Of a stretch of DNA of 64,000 nucleotides, positions 18,971-29,767 are shown piece by piece; the first letter of the stretch is position 1; each line of letters begins with the position of its first letter. A program made the translations under genes and the position numbers. The DNA lies in the NCBI GenBank assembly GCA_022570795.1, contig JAKUDP010000012.1:1302001-1366000 (forward strand). Reading direction: 5' to 3'. The notes below the pieces were generated by a model. It saw nothing but the letters and a program-made list of their open reading frames with translations, ran no database searches and had not been told where the DNA came from. The stretch is from Sphaerulina vaccinii. Taxonomy: Eukaryota > Ascomycota > Dothideomycetes > Mycosphaerellales > Mycosphaerellaceae.

Positions 18971-20593
18971 ATGACGAGGGTGTCTTATACGAAGATCACA
19001 CCACTGCCGTCCAATGTTCCTCGTCAGTTAGCAGTTGAGCTGCTGCACGCGCACGAGGAAGTCATCAAGCTCAATCCGCTGGTGACAGGCGTCAAAGGCA
19101 TCGAAACGCCTCGCGACAGTCCAAACGATGAGTACTTCTCACAATGGTACGAGATCGCAGAGATCATCACATGGGGCTTTGGCATGAAGAAGAAGATCCT
19201 GTTCAAGGGCGTCTTTCATGATCAGCCATGGGGCATGCAATCGCATGTCTATGCGCCCATGGGCGTGGACTTGCGCAACAAATATCGCATTGGTGGAAAT
19301 CAGCCCGGTGAACCACGAGAGCCGAGGGAGCTGGGAGTTGATACGCCCTTAGATGGACTGTATCTGAGGGAGGACGTGGAGATTGTATGCAACATTGCAT
19401 TGGCAAGCTTTGTCAAGAAAGAGACGAAAGAGGCAACAGGGAAGATGATCGATCGATTGACTAAGAAGGCGGAACTGCTAGATGAAGGGAAACTGCACGC
19501 CATGTTCGAGAATGGCAAGCTGAAGACAGCGAAACCTGCAGGTTTCGTTGATCGCGATGATGTGCACAATATTGCGCCAAGTAGTCCTGGTGGCTTTGCG
19601 ACAGCACCAGGAAGTCCAAGTCCGTCAATGTCATCAGCAGGCTTCGGGCCCAGACTCGATCAGAGAGGATACGGCAAATACCACGATGTTGCGAGGACGT
19701 CAAGTCAATATGGTAGATCAAGCCAATACATGCCAGCATATCAGCAACAAGGCTACAATGGGCCAGATAACATACGGCCTGGCGCAGCAAGCAACATGCC
19801 CATGATCAACGAACTGCCAGGTGACTACTACCAGCAGCAAGGTCTTCAGCCTCAACCTCTCAAGCCTCAAGGCCAGGTCTTTCGCTCAGAACTTCCAGGC
19901 GATAGCAGTTTCAGCACCGGAACACCCTCACCACAGCCATCTCCAGGCCAAGCGCCGGCAGACTTCGAGACACATCCAAATCAACAGTACCACGCTTATG
20001 CAGCTCCGCCACAACAGCAACAACACCCTGCAGATCGCAACAGCGTCTCAACACAAGGTGGCTACCACGCCTATTCTACCTCCGATGTCTCACAGCGCAA
20101 CTACAGCATAAGCTCGCAAGGCAGTCCGGGACGCCACAACTCGTCGGACTGGCAGCGTCAGCAGCATCAGCAACAGCCTCAGTACAGCAATGGCGGCGCT
20201 GTCGGCCAAGCGGTTTCAACAGACGAAGGCCTCACGGCGCATCGCTACTCCGACCCTAATGGACCTCCGTACCCTAATTCACGACCTCAAAGCGAAGTCC
20301 ATGTCGTGCCTGATCATCAAAGATTTTCTCAACTGAGTGTGCAGAGTGGGACTTCGCAAGGCCAAGGCAGCAATGGCAATGGCAACCCAGCTATACCACC
20401 TCGAGATCCGAGGCGGAATAGTGCGATCGCAGCACAGTCTTCGAACGCGAGCAGTCTTCACTCGAATGGGGGAGGAGCAGATACAAGTAACAATGGCGCA
20501 GGAAACTCAAGCGCGAAATGTCCTGTATGTGGGCTCTTCGAAGGGGATGAAGCTGCTGTGAGCCACCATGTCAGTAAAGCACATTTCTCGTGA
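18971..20593 (+). CDS. DUF7053-like domain protein with C-terminal zinc finger
   Basis: Single exon, 540 residues starting at ATG 18971; the frame opens at a TTG at 18905. The first about 170 residues (VSYTKITPLPSNVPRQLAVE, LNPLVTGVKGIETP, YEIAEIITWGFGMKKKILFK) are globular and resemble fungal proteins annotated as DUF7053, whose role is unknown. From about residue 215 the protein is low-complexity: Gln, Ser, Pro and Tyr-rich with many QQ runs, typical of disordered or prion-like tails. The last 25 residues form a Cys2His2-type zinc finger (CPVCGLFEGDEAAVSHHVSK then AHF). A short finger at the extreme end could bind ubiquitin or RNA, but this is a guess. Confidence 0.8.
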   Translation: MTRVSYTKITPLPSNVPRQLAVELLHAHEEVIKLNPLVTGVKGIETPRDSPNDEYFSQWYEIAEIITWGFGMKKKILFKGVFHDQPWGMQSHVYAPMGVDLRNKYRIGGNQPGEPREPRELGVDTPLDGLYLREDVEIVCNIALASFVKKETKEATGKMIDRLTKKAELLDEGKLHAMFENGKLKTAKPAGFVDRDDVHNIAPSSPGGFATAPGSPSPSMSSAGFGPRLDQRGYGKYHDVARTSSQYGRSSQYMPAYQQQGYNGPDNIRPGAASNMPMINELPGDYYQQQGLQPQPLKPQGQVFRSELPGDSSFSTGTPSPQPSPGQAPADFETHPNQQYHAYAAPPQQQQHPADRNSVSTQGGYHAYSTSDVSQRNYSISSQGSPGRHNSSDWQRQQHQQQPQYSNGGAVGQAVSTDEGLTAHRYSDPNGPPYPNSRPQSEVHVVPDHQRFSQLSVQSGTSQGQGSNGNGNPAIPPRDPRRNSAIAAQSSNASSLHSNGGGADTSNNGAGNSSAKCPVCGLFEGDEAAVSHHVSKAHFS

Positions 20594-20979
20594 TTCTTTT
20601 CAACGACGAGGGAGGTCATACTAAGCAACGATTTATGAGCTACGAAAGGTGGATTGAAGTGCGAATTCTGGAAAGAAATGCGGCAGGAGATGAGAAAGGA
20701 TACCCCCATTAGTCTATTAATGACTTCTTCGATTCTTGTATGTACTTTACGATGTAGACCTTATGAGATGTGTTGTATTACCTCACCCGCTTCACTTTGA
20801 AGCTACGGGATCATTCACTGTCAGCGCAGATGCTGCAGCGCTCTGATATTATGCTTGGCCGATGCTAGCGTTGTCGGTATCAGGCAGAGCGTACAGAGTA
20901 AGGATTGTCTCGAAGTCAGGAGGGATGCTTGGGTCGAAAGTGGAGAGAGTGGTCATGCTTGCATACTGCTGGGCTAATG
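20594..20979. other. intergenic region between convergent genes
   Basis: 386 bp between two stop codons; presumably both 3' untranslated regions and terminators. Nothing specific recognised. Confidence 0.4.
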
Positions 20980-22757
20980 TCATTCTAGTCCGAACATCTG
21001 CCTATGTTCTTCTTCGAGCTTCAAAACAATCGCATCATAGAACGCTTTCCGATACGCGTCATTCTCAAGTGTCTTCTCGGGAGCATCCAGATTGCAATGG
21101 ATACAACGATATACGACTTCGCTCCATCTTTCCCCAAACTCATCGCTGATGGCGTTTGTCTCGAGCAGGCGCACGGCGGTTTGGAAATCTGAGAGGTCAT
21201 GTTTGGTGCCGTCTGCGTTGAGTTCACTGGCGATGTGAAGGTCATCCATGGACTGCTTCATACACAGCTCGATCAGCACGATACCGAGGGTAAAGAGCAT
21301 TTGGTCTTTGATTACAGACGCTGCTAGTCCTTGGAGACCCTTCGGTGGTGTGGCTGATAGTGCTCCGGTAGCTGGCATATCGCGAGACACGAAGGGGTAT
21401 TCTGCAAGAATCTTGTCGTTCTGGCACACAAGCATAATGTCTTGCTGTGTCCAGCTCGGATCTAGCCATGGAGTGCTGTGTAGTCGCAAGATGCCATTTG
21501 CGAGAGGTACTGCGAGCTTTCTGGCATCGCGGCCGCTGATCTTGCGATATGTGGATGTTTTGTGATCGAGAATGCTGCTCAGTGTGGTTACGAAGAAGCT
21601 GGTCTGGCCAAGGAGACGTTGCTTCGGGTGGTATAGCTCATGTCGACTTCTTGATGTTAGACATTCCATATAGCCCAGACATATTCCACATTGCGAAGTC
21701 GCGAACGTCTGGATACTCTGGCAAAGATCCTGTATTTCTGGTGCTGTGGATGCTGGAGGATCGGGAGCTGGTGTCGTGGGCGTTATGGTGGCTATCTGGA
21801 AGCCGACTTTCTTCTTGCCCTTATTGCCCGAGACAGCTACAGGAGGGCTTGCCGCTGGCGTTACAGTGGTTGCGGTGATGTTGTCGAGCAGACGAATTTC
21901 TGCTTCCTCCAAGGACCAAGGTAATGGTGGTTGCTTTACGACATGGTCGTGATGCAGTACGGTGCGGAACCTATCATCGTTGGCGGCGTCGCGACTCTGG
22001 ACTGCACCGGACTTCGAGCTGTCGGCGATGCTCGCTGTCAGGCATATGCTGGCTCTGTGCGTTGCGGCACATGATACGTACAGACCGCGCCGTAGGCTCT
22101 CGAAAATATTCGAAGCACTTGATCGTACTCGTTCGAAGTTCGGTGCCCCCTTGACAGACCGAACGGCCTGTAATGTCTTGGACTGTCGGCCCACTTTGTC
22201 CAGGAAGGTATTTTGATGGCGAAACTCGTCTATCAGGTCCAGATACCTCTCCTTTCTCATAGAAAAGCGAATCCTTTCATATGCTTGGCGGAAGGAGTAT
22301 TTATTAATCTCGAATGGAAACTAGGCTTGTGAGAATTTCTCGTGATGATTACGTTGGCTTTTAGATATCTTACCTGATTCTGTTCCGTTATTCCAAGTCG
22401 ATTGTTGAACTGATCGATACTGAGTTCGATGCTTTCGACGTAACATATATACGACGAACACGAGTCGCCGAGACGGTGTTTTACCGCCTGATCCACTGCG
22501 AACTTTCTCCATATCCCTTCAACATTGTTCATCAGGTCCTTCTGAGTCTCAACGTCAACGCACTCTTCCAGCATTATCAGGATGGTGTTCCGAAACAGCA
22601 GGTTCTCATCGTCAAGTTTCTGCTTCAGAATCCGAAACTCGCGTCCCGCTCGAAAAATCCGCTTGAGTGTGTCCGCGCCTTCAGCATAGTGCTCCAGACC
22701 AGAGATCAAGAGCGGTATGGCTCCCAGGACGATGCCAACGACTTCTATTCCCGACAT
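20980..22757 (-). CDS. DUF7580-like fungal protein, two exons
   Basis: Exon 1 is 22757-22374 and exon 2 is 22320-20980. The 53-bp intron (GTAAGA donor, TAG acceptor) keeps frame, and the product is 574 residues. The N terminus MSGIEVVGIVLGAIPLLISG then LEHYAEG is the hallmark start of a large Dothideomycete/Sordariomycete family carrying a HeLo-like helical region and a C-terminal DUF7580. The C-terminal half is protein-kinase-like in layout (ISGRDARKLAVPLANGILRL, LFTLGIVLIELCM) but lacks an obvious catalytic HRD/DFG, so it looks like a pseudokinase fold. Such genes are linked by family reasoning to non-self recognition or programmed cell death. The exact role is unknown. Confidence 0.82.
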
Positions 22758-23099
22758 GTCGCCTCGTTACCAATCAATGGTTTCGCCTCGTGCGGTATCG
22801 TGAGCATGCCGCTCATCAACATCCATCGAACTCCATTTATCGCCTCAAAAACAGTGGAATGCTTGAAGGACCCGCAAATGTCGAGGGAGGTCGGTCGAGC
22901 CACTGCAAAGAGGAGAGTTGGGAGGATGTGATGGTAGAGAGAGTTTCTGCGCTATACATGCAGGCATGGGGCTGGAGCTGAAGCTGCAGCCGACTTCGCG
23001 TGGCGTGCCTGAAGTGAGCGTTCTGGACTCAGCCGCATTGTGAGCAAATGCAGTCCACCGGCACTCAGCCCATCACCTGAAAGACCTCAACTGCCTGTC
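22758..23099. promoter_or_regulatory. divergent promoter region (DUF7580-like / acuF-like)
   Basis: 342 bp between two divergent start codons; no motif identified. Confidence 0.35.
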
Positions 23100-24217
23100 A
23101 TGATTGTCCCTATTGCTTCGGTCGTTCGAGAATGCATGACGACGTTCGCGCATGTCATTTCACGCAGCACTTTGAGCGGTTCGCCATCTGAGGCTTTGGA
23201 CGAAGAACATGGTCGATTCCGCGTTTGGGCTGGCAATGTATCAGCACATACTACGGGACGCAGGTCCCTCGAGTATCGACTTAGAGACTCCTCTGACATT
23301 GCCACGGCTGTGGTGGGATACCTCCAAAAGCTATTGAGCACGCTTGCTGGAAGTAAGTCAGCTACGGAGCTTATCACTGATAGGGCGCTGACAATTGTAG
23401 TCGAAAACCCAGCCTGCCCTATTGGGGCACACCCAGGAGAAGATTCTGATGACAGCGATGATGAGCTGTTTGCCAGGAGCATATCGATCTGGACATGCTG
23501 GGTGATCATGAATCTCTCGTTATAGAGGATATTGCAAACATTACCACTAGTCTGCTCCGCATATCTTCAGCTCTGCGACACCCTGCCAGGAAAGACCAGA
23601 TAAGATACGCCGAAGACTTAAATACCAAGCACTTCGAGCCGTATGATATTGGCCATGTGAGAGTGAAATTTCACGAAGCTTCCAACGCCTTGACGGAACG
23701 TCTGGGCAAGAACATTTCTGGACATCGCCAGTTCTTCAAATATCGCGAGGAGCACAACAATAAGATGCAAGCAGGGCTGGAAAATATTCACGATGGTGTA
23801 CAGACTCTAGCGCAAGACCCAAGCACCATCGCCACCCCAGTGCATCAACATATTGCGGGAATACCACTGTCTGTCTCTGTGGACGACACGGAATATGTCT
23901 TCCTCCCGCAAGCACTTCTCGCGCAATACCCTGCACTTGCTGGATTAGACTGGAGTAGTATACCACAAGGTCCGCCGCCTGACGAAGAAGCATATAATTT
24001 CGATGCATCAGGCAGCGGCTACGGAGACTACTCGGGCGAGAAACAACAGGAAGACCAAAAAATGACTGCAACGAACCTGAATCAGGGAAGCAACATGGAC
24101 TACCAGCCACAATCCAGTGGGTATCGCGGGAATCCACGTTTCTCTGCCTATAGCGGCAACGATGCTTATAGCGGGAACTATGCTGGCGACTACTTATCAG
24201 ATCTTGAGGATCGATAG
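23100..24217 (+). CDS. acuF-like fungal protein, possibly frameshifted
   Basis: Starts at ATG 23100; the frame is open from a TTG at 23040. Exon 1 encodes HGRFRVWAGNVSAHTTGRRS then LEYRLRD, a hallmark of a Dothideomycete family often annotated as oxidoreductase acuF-like with C2H2 fingers. A 48-bp intron (23353-23400; GTAAGT, GCTGAC, TAG) joins to an acidic stretch (EDSDDSDDE). The downstream half (EHIDLDMLGDHES, LLRISSALRHPARKDQIRYA, HFEPYDIGHVRVKF) lies in another frame ending at 24217. No GT donor exists within the acidic segment. Either there is a one-base frameshift near 23466-23476, or an 80-bp intron 23397-23476 skips the acidic stretch. The expected C2H2 region is absent; the C terminus is Tyr/Gly/Ser-rich instead. 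Possibly a pseudogene. Confidence 0.55.
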
Positions 24218-24510
24218 TGGCAAAAGTATGAAGAGACGTGCGATGATCTCAACAGAGTCAACAGAGTCATCCGACGCAACGTGAAACGACTCCAGAATCG
24301 TGGCGGATCATCTCAGATACTGCTATGCACTCGAAGCACCGTTCCGCTACAATCATACTGGGTGGACGTTGTTGTCTGGCTACCACGAACGCAGCTGTCT
24401 CGTCCACCCTATTAGAGTACAGCAACGATCTCGAGGCAGTCGAGTAATCCATTACTGCGCGACTATGTGCAATATGGACTTCTGCTTGAATACGAACGAC
24501 TCGACATCAG

Positions 24511-25029
24511 TCACCCAGCACTCTGCGCACACTCAACCAAACCCGGCTTATTAGTCCAAGCAACACCACTCTCAGCTCCCTTCTCATAGAACGAGATCTT
24601 CAACCTCCCAGTTCCCTTCTCGCCACCCTCACCAATCAACCTTCCGACCTCAAAACCCCTCTCCTCCAGCTTCCTGAGCAGACTTCGCAACAACCACACC
24701 TCTACTCCCGGAACCGGTATATAAGGCGTCACGAATATGATCCAACGCGTATCGTATCGAACTTCCGAGATCAGGTCCAGGTACTTAGGAGATAGAGTGT
24801 AGAGCCAGCTGATTGTGGAAGTTTCGTCCAAGCATCGGAAAGCAGTTGAAGTGTAGTAGAGTTCTATGGCTTCTTTGTGGACTTGTCGACAGCTTGTCAG
24901 GAGGCCTGGAAGAGTATAGCTGGGCTTTATCCGAGGAGTGTCTGAGCTGAAGAGCGAGATGTAGATCTGGTTGCGGATCTCTGCTGGCAGGGTGAGGAAG
25001 CTGGCGGTGGGGTTCGTGATTGCTGACAT
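24511..25029 (-). CDS. small F-box/2EXR-like protein
   Basis: Single exon, 172 residues. Residues 9-29 (ASFLTLPAEIRNQIYISLFS) match the FLxLPAEIRNxIYxxL motif. This motif heads a very large group of short fungal proteins annotated as F-box or 2EXR. It is followed by LLTSCRQVHKEAIELYYTST, the usual second conserved helix with a conserved tyrosine. The remainder is variable. No function is established for such proteins. The gene is convergent with the acuF-like gene, with 293 bp between stops. That gap holds nothing recognised beyond a CAACAGAGT direct repeat. Confidence 0.75.
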   Translation of the reverse strand: MSAITNPTASFLTLPAEIRNQIYISLFSSDTPRIKPSYTLPGLLTSCRQVHKEAIELYYTSTAFRCLDETSTISWLYTLSPKYLDLISEVRYDTRWIIFVTPYIPVPGVEVWLLRSLLRKLEERGFEVGRLIGEGGEKGTGRLKISFYEKGAESGVAWTNKPGLVECAQSAG

Positions 25030-26308
25030 CTCGAAGTCGATGACTGAGTGGCTTCTTGACGATGGATAGAGGAAACGACTTCTTTCTTGTCTTCTGCCTA
25101 GGAAAGCTGATCGATACCAAATCCAGCTACTGTCGAGATCCGATGGTCCTTTTGTGTACTCAGGAGGTGGACTTCCACTTGGTACTTGCGGAACTCCGCT
25201 TCAGGAATGCTTGCAAGAGTGGTGGACCAGCTCACACCCTATACGAGTACACCTGCCAGCCCAGTGCCTATACGAACATAGCCCCTTGCTCGCGAGGTAC
25301 CCGAGGAATCACTAATGGGTCAATGGAAGGACTTGTATACTTGTTGTTGGCCCAAAAAGGTAACAAACGGCGATGATTCGGTCGAGAAACGTCCTCAAGC
25401 CTGGATGTTGGAACGAAGACGGATCTGACATTGACAGCTCTTTCGATCAAAGACGCACGCCTCCTTGCACGATTCGTCGACTGAACGATGCGACAGATCT
25501 GACACTCCAAACTCAAGAGTGGGTTGAGGTCTCCAGAACTTATGAAGTCCAAACAGACTTTTGATCCTGGTTGTTGGATTGGTAAGATGGATATCCGATG
25601 CCACTTTCGATACCCAAAGCGGAAATATGCTCTTGAACACTTCGTTCTTCGTCCTTAGGCCTCTGAACAACGAGTTCTGATGAGATCTCTCGTTGGTTTA
25701 GAGTCTTATCAAGGATGTATGAAGTCCAAACAAACTTCTATACCTAATCCTAGTTCCTGGATTTGTAAGACGGAGGACGGTGGATGTGGATGCCACTTTC
25801 GATACCAGATGCGGAAATATCTTCTTGAGTAATTCGCTCCTCGCTCTATAGACCCGACTTCAGCGCAACGCAAGAGTGGGATCGAAGTAGAGAGCAAGAG
25901 CAAGAATGTATCAAGTCAAAACAACCCTCCTCCCACGCGAGGAAGATACCTGAATCGCGTTGGAGCAATGTCGCAAAATGGTTGGAAGAACAACACCGTC
26001 GCACTAACGAATGTGCGCGTGGGATGCACTCTCTATACTTTTTCACTCCCACTCATATCAAACGCTTTGACTCGGTGTGTATTCCCCAACCAAAGAAACA
26101 AGGTGGTGATATCTCGGTAGCAGCCGGAATCGTGGGCGGTCAGCGGGTGAGATCCGGTACCTGTGTCAAAATCATGTGCCGAATCGGGTAATGTGTATCA
26201 GTTGTGCAACCCAACGACCAATTGTTCGGGTTATTGGGAACGTAGAGTCGGTAGTGACGTTGTGTTGGCTCTGGTTGGGATTTCGTTGATGTTCTGACTA
26301 TTATGTTC
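25030..26308. other. gene-poor interval with degenerate direct repeats
   Basis: 1.3 kb. Three diverged copies of a unit of about 180 bp are visible, anchored by TATGAAGTCCAAAC (25541, 25718) and a weaker TATCAAGTCAAAAC (about 25909). Each is preceded by CAAGAGTGGG-like sequence (25514, 25871). The first two share GATGCCACTTTCGATACC and GCGGAAATAT. A plus-strand frame (25829-26191, 121 codons) with lysine/arginine-rich content runs from the third copy but has no early ATG and no recognised family. Probably remains of a decayed gene or element. Confidence 0.45.
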
Positions 26309-26480
26309 TGCAAAAGAGATCACCTAGGAGCAAAACAGTCGCCGCCTACCCTTAGAGGCTGGCAGAGAGGTACGAGATCAGCGAGGACATATGGAAGACC
26401 TGCTAGACAAGTAGTTGCTTCGCACTATGTCAGGCATCAGCTATACTGACGACTTACTAACTAGGCCACGGAGCCGGGCG
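26309..26480 (-). mobile_element. SINE-like repeat, copy 1
   Basis: Read on the minus strand, the head has TGGCCTAGTTAGTAAGTCG (26468-26450), an RNA polymerase III A-box-like sequence preceded by CCGGCTCCG. The tail is GGCGACTGTTTTGC (26343-26330) followed by CTCTTTTGCAG-type sequence. Head-to-tail distance is about 130 bp, as in the other copies. It lies 130 bp beyond the stop codon of the HET gene. Confidence 0.5.
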
Positions 26481-26610
26481 ACTGTTGAGGATAGCAGGAA
26501 GATAATGGTATATGGATGCTGGATCTGGTTGACCCATAGTGGGAACGTGCTGTCGAGCAAAAGCTGGTACAAATGCACATCGCCACGGCATTGCTTTTGC
26601 CACAATATAC

Positions 26611-28638
26611 TCATACCATAGTGAAGTGCTGAAGCTTAATGCCGCGACTCTGCAGAGCATCTGGCTCCAATCGAGGGTCATGCAGATAATGCCGCCACTC
26701 TCCAGTGTGTACGTTTCGCCAAGCCAGCGGAGAGTTACCTGCTTCCGTATCGATCACCCATTCTGGAGGCATCGATGGTAGTCTGGGGTCATCATATACC
26801 ACCTCATCAGTCGGCTTGTGCCTGAAGGCTGGTATGAAGGCGGCATCATTGTCAGATAGCTGGAGCACAGTCTCCCATTGGTCTGACATGAGCGATCCGA
26901 GGACAGCTTCACCATCCAGGAGCCCAGTGCATCTGGCGTTGCCGACGACTCGATATTGAGTTGAGCCGAGATTGGTGGTTTGGGTTCGCAGAACCACAAT
27001 TGTATGACATCCGAGCAAAACTGCTAGAATGTCGCCTTCTTGCATGTTGTGCGGTCCAATTCCTAGTCGACCATCGACAGTTACAAACAAGGAGCGACCA
27101 CGGCAATGGAAGAACAACTTCTGGACCTCGACCTGTTCGGCTGTCAAGATCGCCGGGCTTATGTTCCACAGAGCTCTGATAGCATACTGTTGACATTGCC
27201 GAAAGGAAGGACGAGTCGATGTTGGTAGGTAGTGTTCAGCGTATGTGTCATTAGTCATGACGCGAACAAGTTCTCGGAACAGGTTGTCTTCGTCAAGTGG
27301 CTGGGCAGTCTGCAGTTGCACGTCTCGGGGAAGCACCGCCTGCATAGTCTGATGTATGGCTCGATGCCATACATTCGTGTTTCGGGCGTCGCGAAGGTTG
27401 AAACCAAAGGCAGAAGATTTGGCAACCAATCCGACTTGAACGCCCCGAGCAACCAGGTGTTTGTTGTCAACAGAGACGATAGCTGCTCTTGCTCCCCCAC
27501 TGGCAAAGCCCACTGAAAAAGGTTGAGCTGTGTTGTGTTGCGACCAGTTGGGTACCCAGGATAGCAGGCCTTCAATTTCTCCTGGGTCGGCTTGGCAGAT
27601 AGTATCGCCGACGTGAACGAGAAAGTCTAAGTGTTGTTTCGCAGAGACGTATTTCAGTATAAGGTCAGTGAAGACTTCCCCAGTGGAGCGATTGTAGTCT
27701 ATCGTCACTAGTCGTGGTCCTCCACTGTCGCCAAAGGCCTGAGCAGTGAACACTCGATCTCGCTGGTCTGCGCACCGACATTGCCTCATATATTGCAAAG
27801 CATCTAAGCTCTGGTATGCTCCAGCAAGCGGAAGATAGCGTATGAAGCTTGTACGAGGTGTCAGGCGCGTCACGGCAAGGTCCCCACGCATCGGCTTCTT
27901 GTTCGCATATGAGTTCGTGGTGATGAGCGATGCGAAGCTCGTCTCGTCATTGCCGCACTTGAGCGTCGTGCGGCGATCACCACCCATGCGTACTTCTTGC
28001 CAGACCCACAGACGATCGAAATAGGGTCGCTCAATGAGCTTCGTGAAGGCTTCGATCTCGCTTTCGGTGCCCAGCAGGTGAGCTGAGTTGGTTCTTGTCG
28101 CATCTTCTGCTATGGCATACAACTCCTGCGTACTTCTGTTATAGCCAACCTCCCTGCAGACTGTATCGATCCACTTCATTGCCAGCTCGCTATCAGATGA
28201 GGCTGGCCCGAGCCAGACGATCACTTGTTTTGCTCTGGAGTAGATCGATCGCATGATGGACACTTGTCTGGCCCTCTCGTCAAGATCGCCTTGGTTGATA
28301 CATATCGCGTCCACCCAGACGATTCTTGAGCTGACTTTGTGACGCAAGTATCGAAGGGCTTCTTCGCAATTTCGAGTCACTTTAAGCGCAAACGGCTTGC
28401 AATTAGGTCCATTTGAGATGTAGATAGTAGCAGGATTGGCTGCGTCGCCCCATGTGTAGGACAGCGCTTCGAAGGGATAGTTGAGTTCCTGGCCAGCAGA
28501 AAAAGGTATAATCGCCAACTCAGTCCGTATCTCCTCTTCGAATGTGCCCGGACGTATGTTCAAGACTCGGATCTCGCTGTTTTTCACTGATAGCGACGTG
28601 TACTCGTACGAAGGACACTCTTGCAGTGCCTCATTCAT
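26611..28638 (-). CDS. HET-domain protein (heterokaryon incompatibility)
   Basis: Single exon, 675 residues from ATG 28638. The HET domain spans about residues 56-220. It has FEALSYTWGD (56-65), RIVWVDAICINQGDLDERA (105-123) and QVSIMRSIYSRAKQVIVWLG (125-144), the three standard HET blocks, and a later RLWVWQEV block. The C-terminal part contains GDILAVLLGCHTIVVLR and a YRVVGNA region common to large HET proteins. HET proteins trigger cell death when genetically unlike hyphae fuse; which partner this one senses cannot be inferred. The gene is bracketed by two SINE-like copies in opposite orientation. No frameshift or stop is seen, so it appears intact. Confidence 0.92.
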   Translation of the reverse strand: MNEALQECPSYEYTSLSVKNSEIRVLNIRPGTFEEEIRTELAIIPFSAGQELNYPFEALSYTWGDAANPATIYISNGPNCKPFALKVTRNCEEALRYLRHKVSSRIVWVDAICINQGDLDERARQVSIMRSIYSRAKQVIVWLGPASSDSELAMKWIDTVCREVGYNRSTQELYAIAEDATRTNSAHLLGTESEIEAFTKLIERPYFDRLWVWQEVRMGGDRRTTLKCGNDETSFASLITTNSYANKKPMRGDLAVTRLTPRTSFIRYLPLAGAYQSLDALQYMRQCRCADQRDRVFTAQAFGDSGGPRLVTIDYNRSTGEVFTDLILKYVSAKQHLDFLVHVGDTICQADPGEIEGLLSWVPNWSQHNTAQPFSVGFASGGARAAIVSVDNKHLVARGVQVGLVAKSSAFGFNLRDARNTNVWHRAIHQTMQAVLPRDVQLQTAQPLDEDNLFRELVRVMTNDTYAEHYLPTSTRPSFRQCQQYAIRALWNISPAILTAEQVEVQKLFFHCRGRSLFVTVDGRLGIGPHNMQEGDILAVLLGCHTIVVLRTQTTNLGSTQYRVVGNARCTGLLDGEAVLGSLMSDQWETVLQLSDNDAAFIPAFRHKPTDEVVYDDPRLPSMPPEWVIDTEAGNSPLAWRNVHTGEWRHYLHDPRLEPDALQSRGIKLQHFTMV

Positions 28639-29007
28639 CGTTGTCCGTTGTCACCAGTGTAGAGTAAGAAAGCCTGGTGTAAAGAGGAAAGCAAAAGTTC
28701 GAGCAATGAGCATAGACTTTCAACTTTCCCCTCGCAGCTAGTCTCTGCGCTCGCTCGCTTCGTGATACACCTGTACGACACGAAAGCAGGATGCGACTGG
28801 GCATGAATGCTGATGGTAGGCAGAAGGATCGGTCAGGCCACGAGATGGCGTTCTCCCCCGCGAATCAAGCCAACGCGCTCTGTTCAGCCCATGTCACCAC
28901 CGTGGCGCTCACAGTCCAAATCCGAGAAAATCTCATATCTTCCCGAGATCGACCAAATCGATACAGCTCACGAGTGAAAGGTTTCGTATACCTTTAGTCG
29001 CCCATTA
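28639..29007. other. upstream region of the HET gene
   Basis: About 370 bp between the HET start and the SINE-like copy 2. No gene, RNA or further repeat recognised. Confidence 0.35.
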
Positions 29008-29150
29008 GCCACTTTGGCTCAGTCGGTGAGTCGTCGGCGTATGCTAATGCTCGATATAGAAAAATACATTCGAGCGGACTTGGGCAGGAATAATACTGCT
29101 GAGAACTTTTTCCATGATAGTCGCACGGGCGTTTGTTTTGCGCCTAGCCA
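29008..29150 (+). mobile_element. SINE-like repeat, copy 2 (opposite orientation)
   Basis: The head AGCCACTTTGGCTCAGTCGG includes an A-box-like TGGCTCAGTCGG at 29015-29026. A B-box-like CATTCGAGCGG follows about 53 nt later (29068), and the tail CGTTTGTTTTGC is at 29130-29142. It is the only copy in the plus orientation. It also shows the best joint A/B box spacing of the family. Confidence 0.5.
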
Positions 29151-29554
29151 ATTCCCATCTTTCTACGCTTGGTGTTGATATGGCTTTCTTTTCCAGCGAC
29201 TTGTATGAGATTAATGTAGTCCAGGGTCTCTGTGCACAGTGCTGAAGTGCTCTTGGCCTGTAATCGATGCTCTCTGCGAAAATGAACCGGCTATGCTGCT
29301 CGAATTGCTTCCGCTGCACGGAGCGAAGGTGCGGAACGAAATGGAAAGCGACACAATTGCCTAATTGGATGATCCGCAGAGGCCACGATCCGAGTGGATC
29401 CTGGGAGATGTTATGCTTGAAAGGCTTGAAGAAGAACCAAAGAATCGCTTGAATCGCTATGAACGCTATATCTCAGAAACGTCTAGTAATGTCTCCTGCA
29501 CAAGTCTCTCGTACACCCAGCTAGTCTGATATGCTAGCCGTACTGTCATATATC
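29151..29554. other. intergenic region
   Basis: About 400 bp with no gene recognised. It precedes the in-frame extension downstream of EXO84. Confidence 0.35.
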
Positions 29555-29767
29555 TCATTCCGTCGCTCTCTCCTTACCCTTCCTGCGACCTTCACTTTGA
29601 GTCGACGAGCTAGGCTGCGGTGACTCGGGCAGCACAGGCAACATATCACGGTTTGTGCCATAAATGAAGTCATGTGCCGTAGGCATAACACCATATGTCC
29701 TCCTTAGGGGATCCGGCAACGGGATCATTCTGGGAGCAGTCGGAGTCTGTCTGGGTGGAGGCACACC
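29555..29767 (-). other. in-frame open extension after the EXO84 stop
   Basis: Directly after the TAG of the EXO84-like gene (29770-29768) the same frame stays open for 70 codons before a TGA. The composition is proline-, basic- and serine-rich (PPPRQTPTAPRMIPLPDPL, GRRKGKERATE). It could be translated by stop-codon readthrough or by an unrecognised splice, or be chance. A GT-AG solution (39 bp, GTGCAA...TTAG) that removes the stop exists but lacks a good branch site. Confidence 0.3.
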
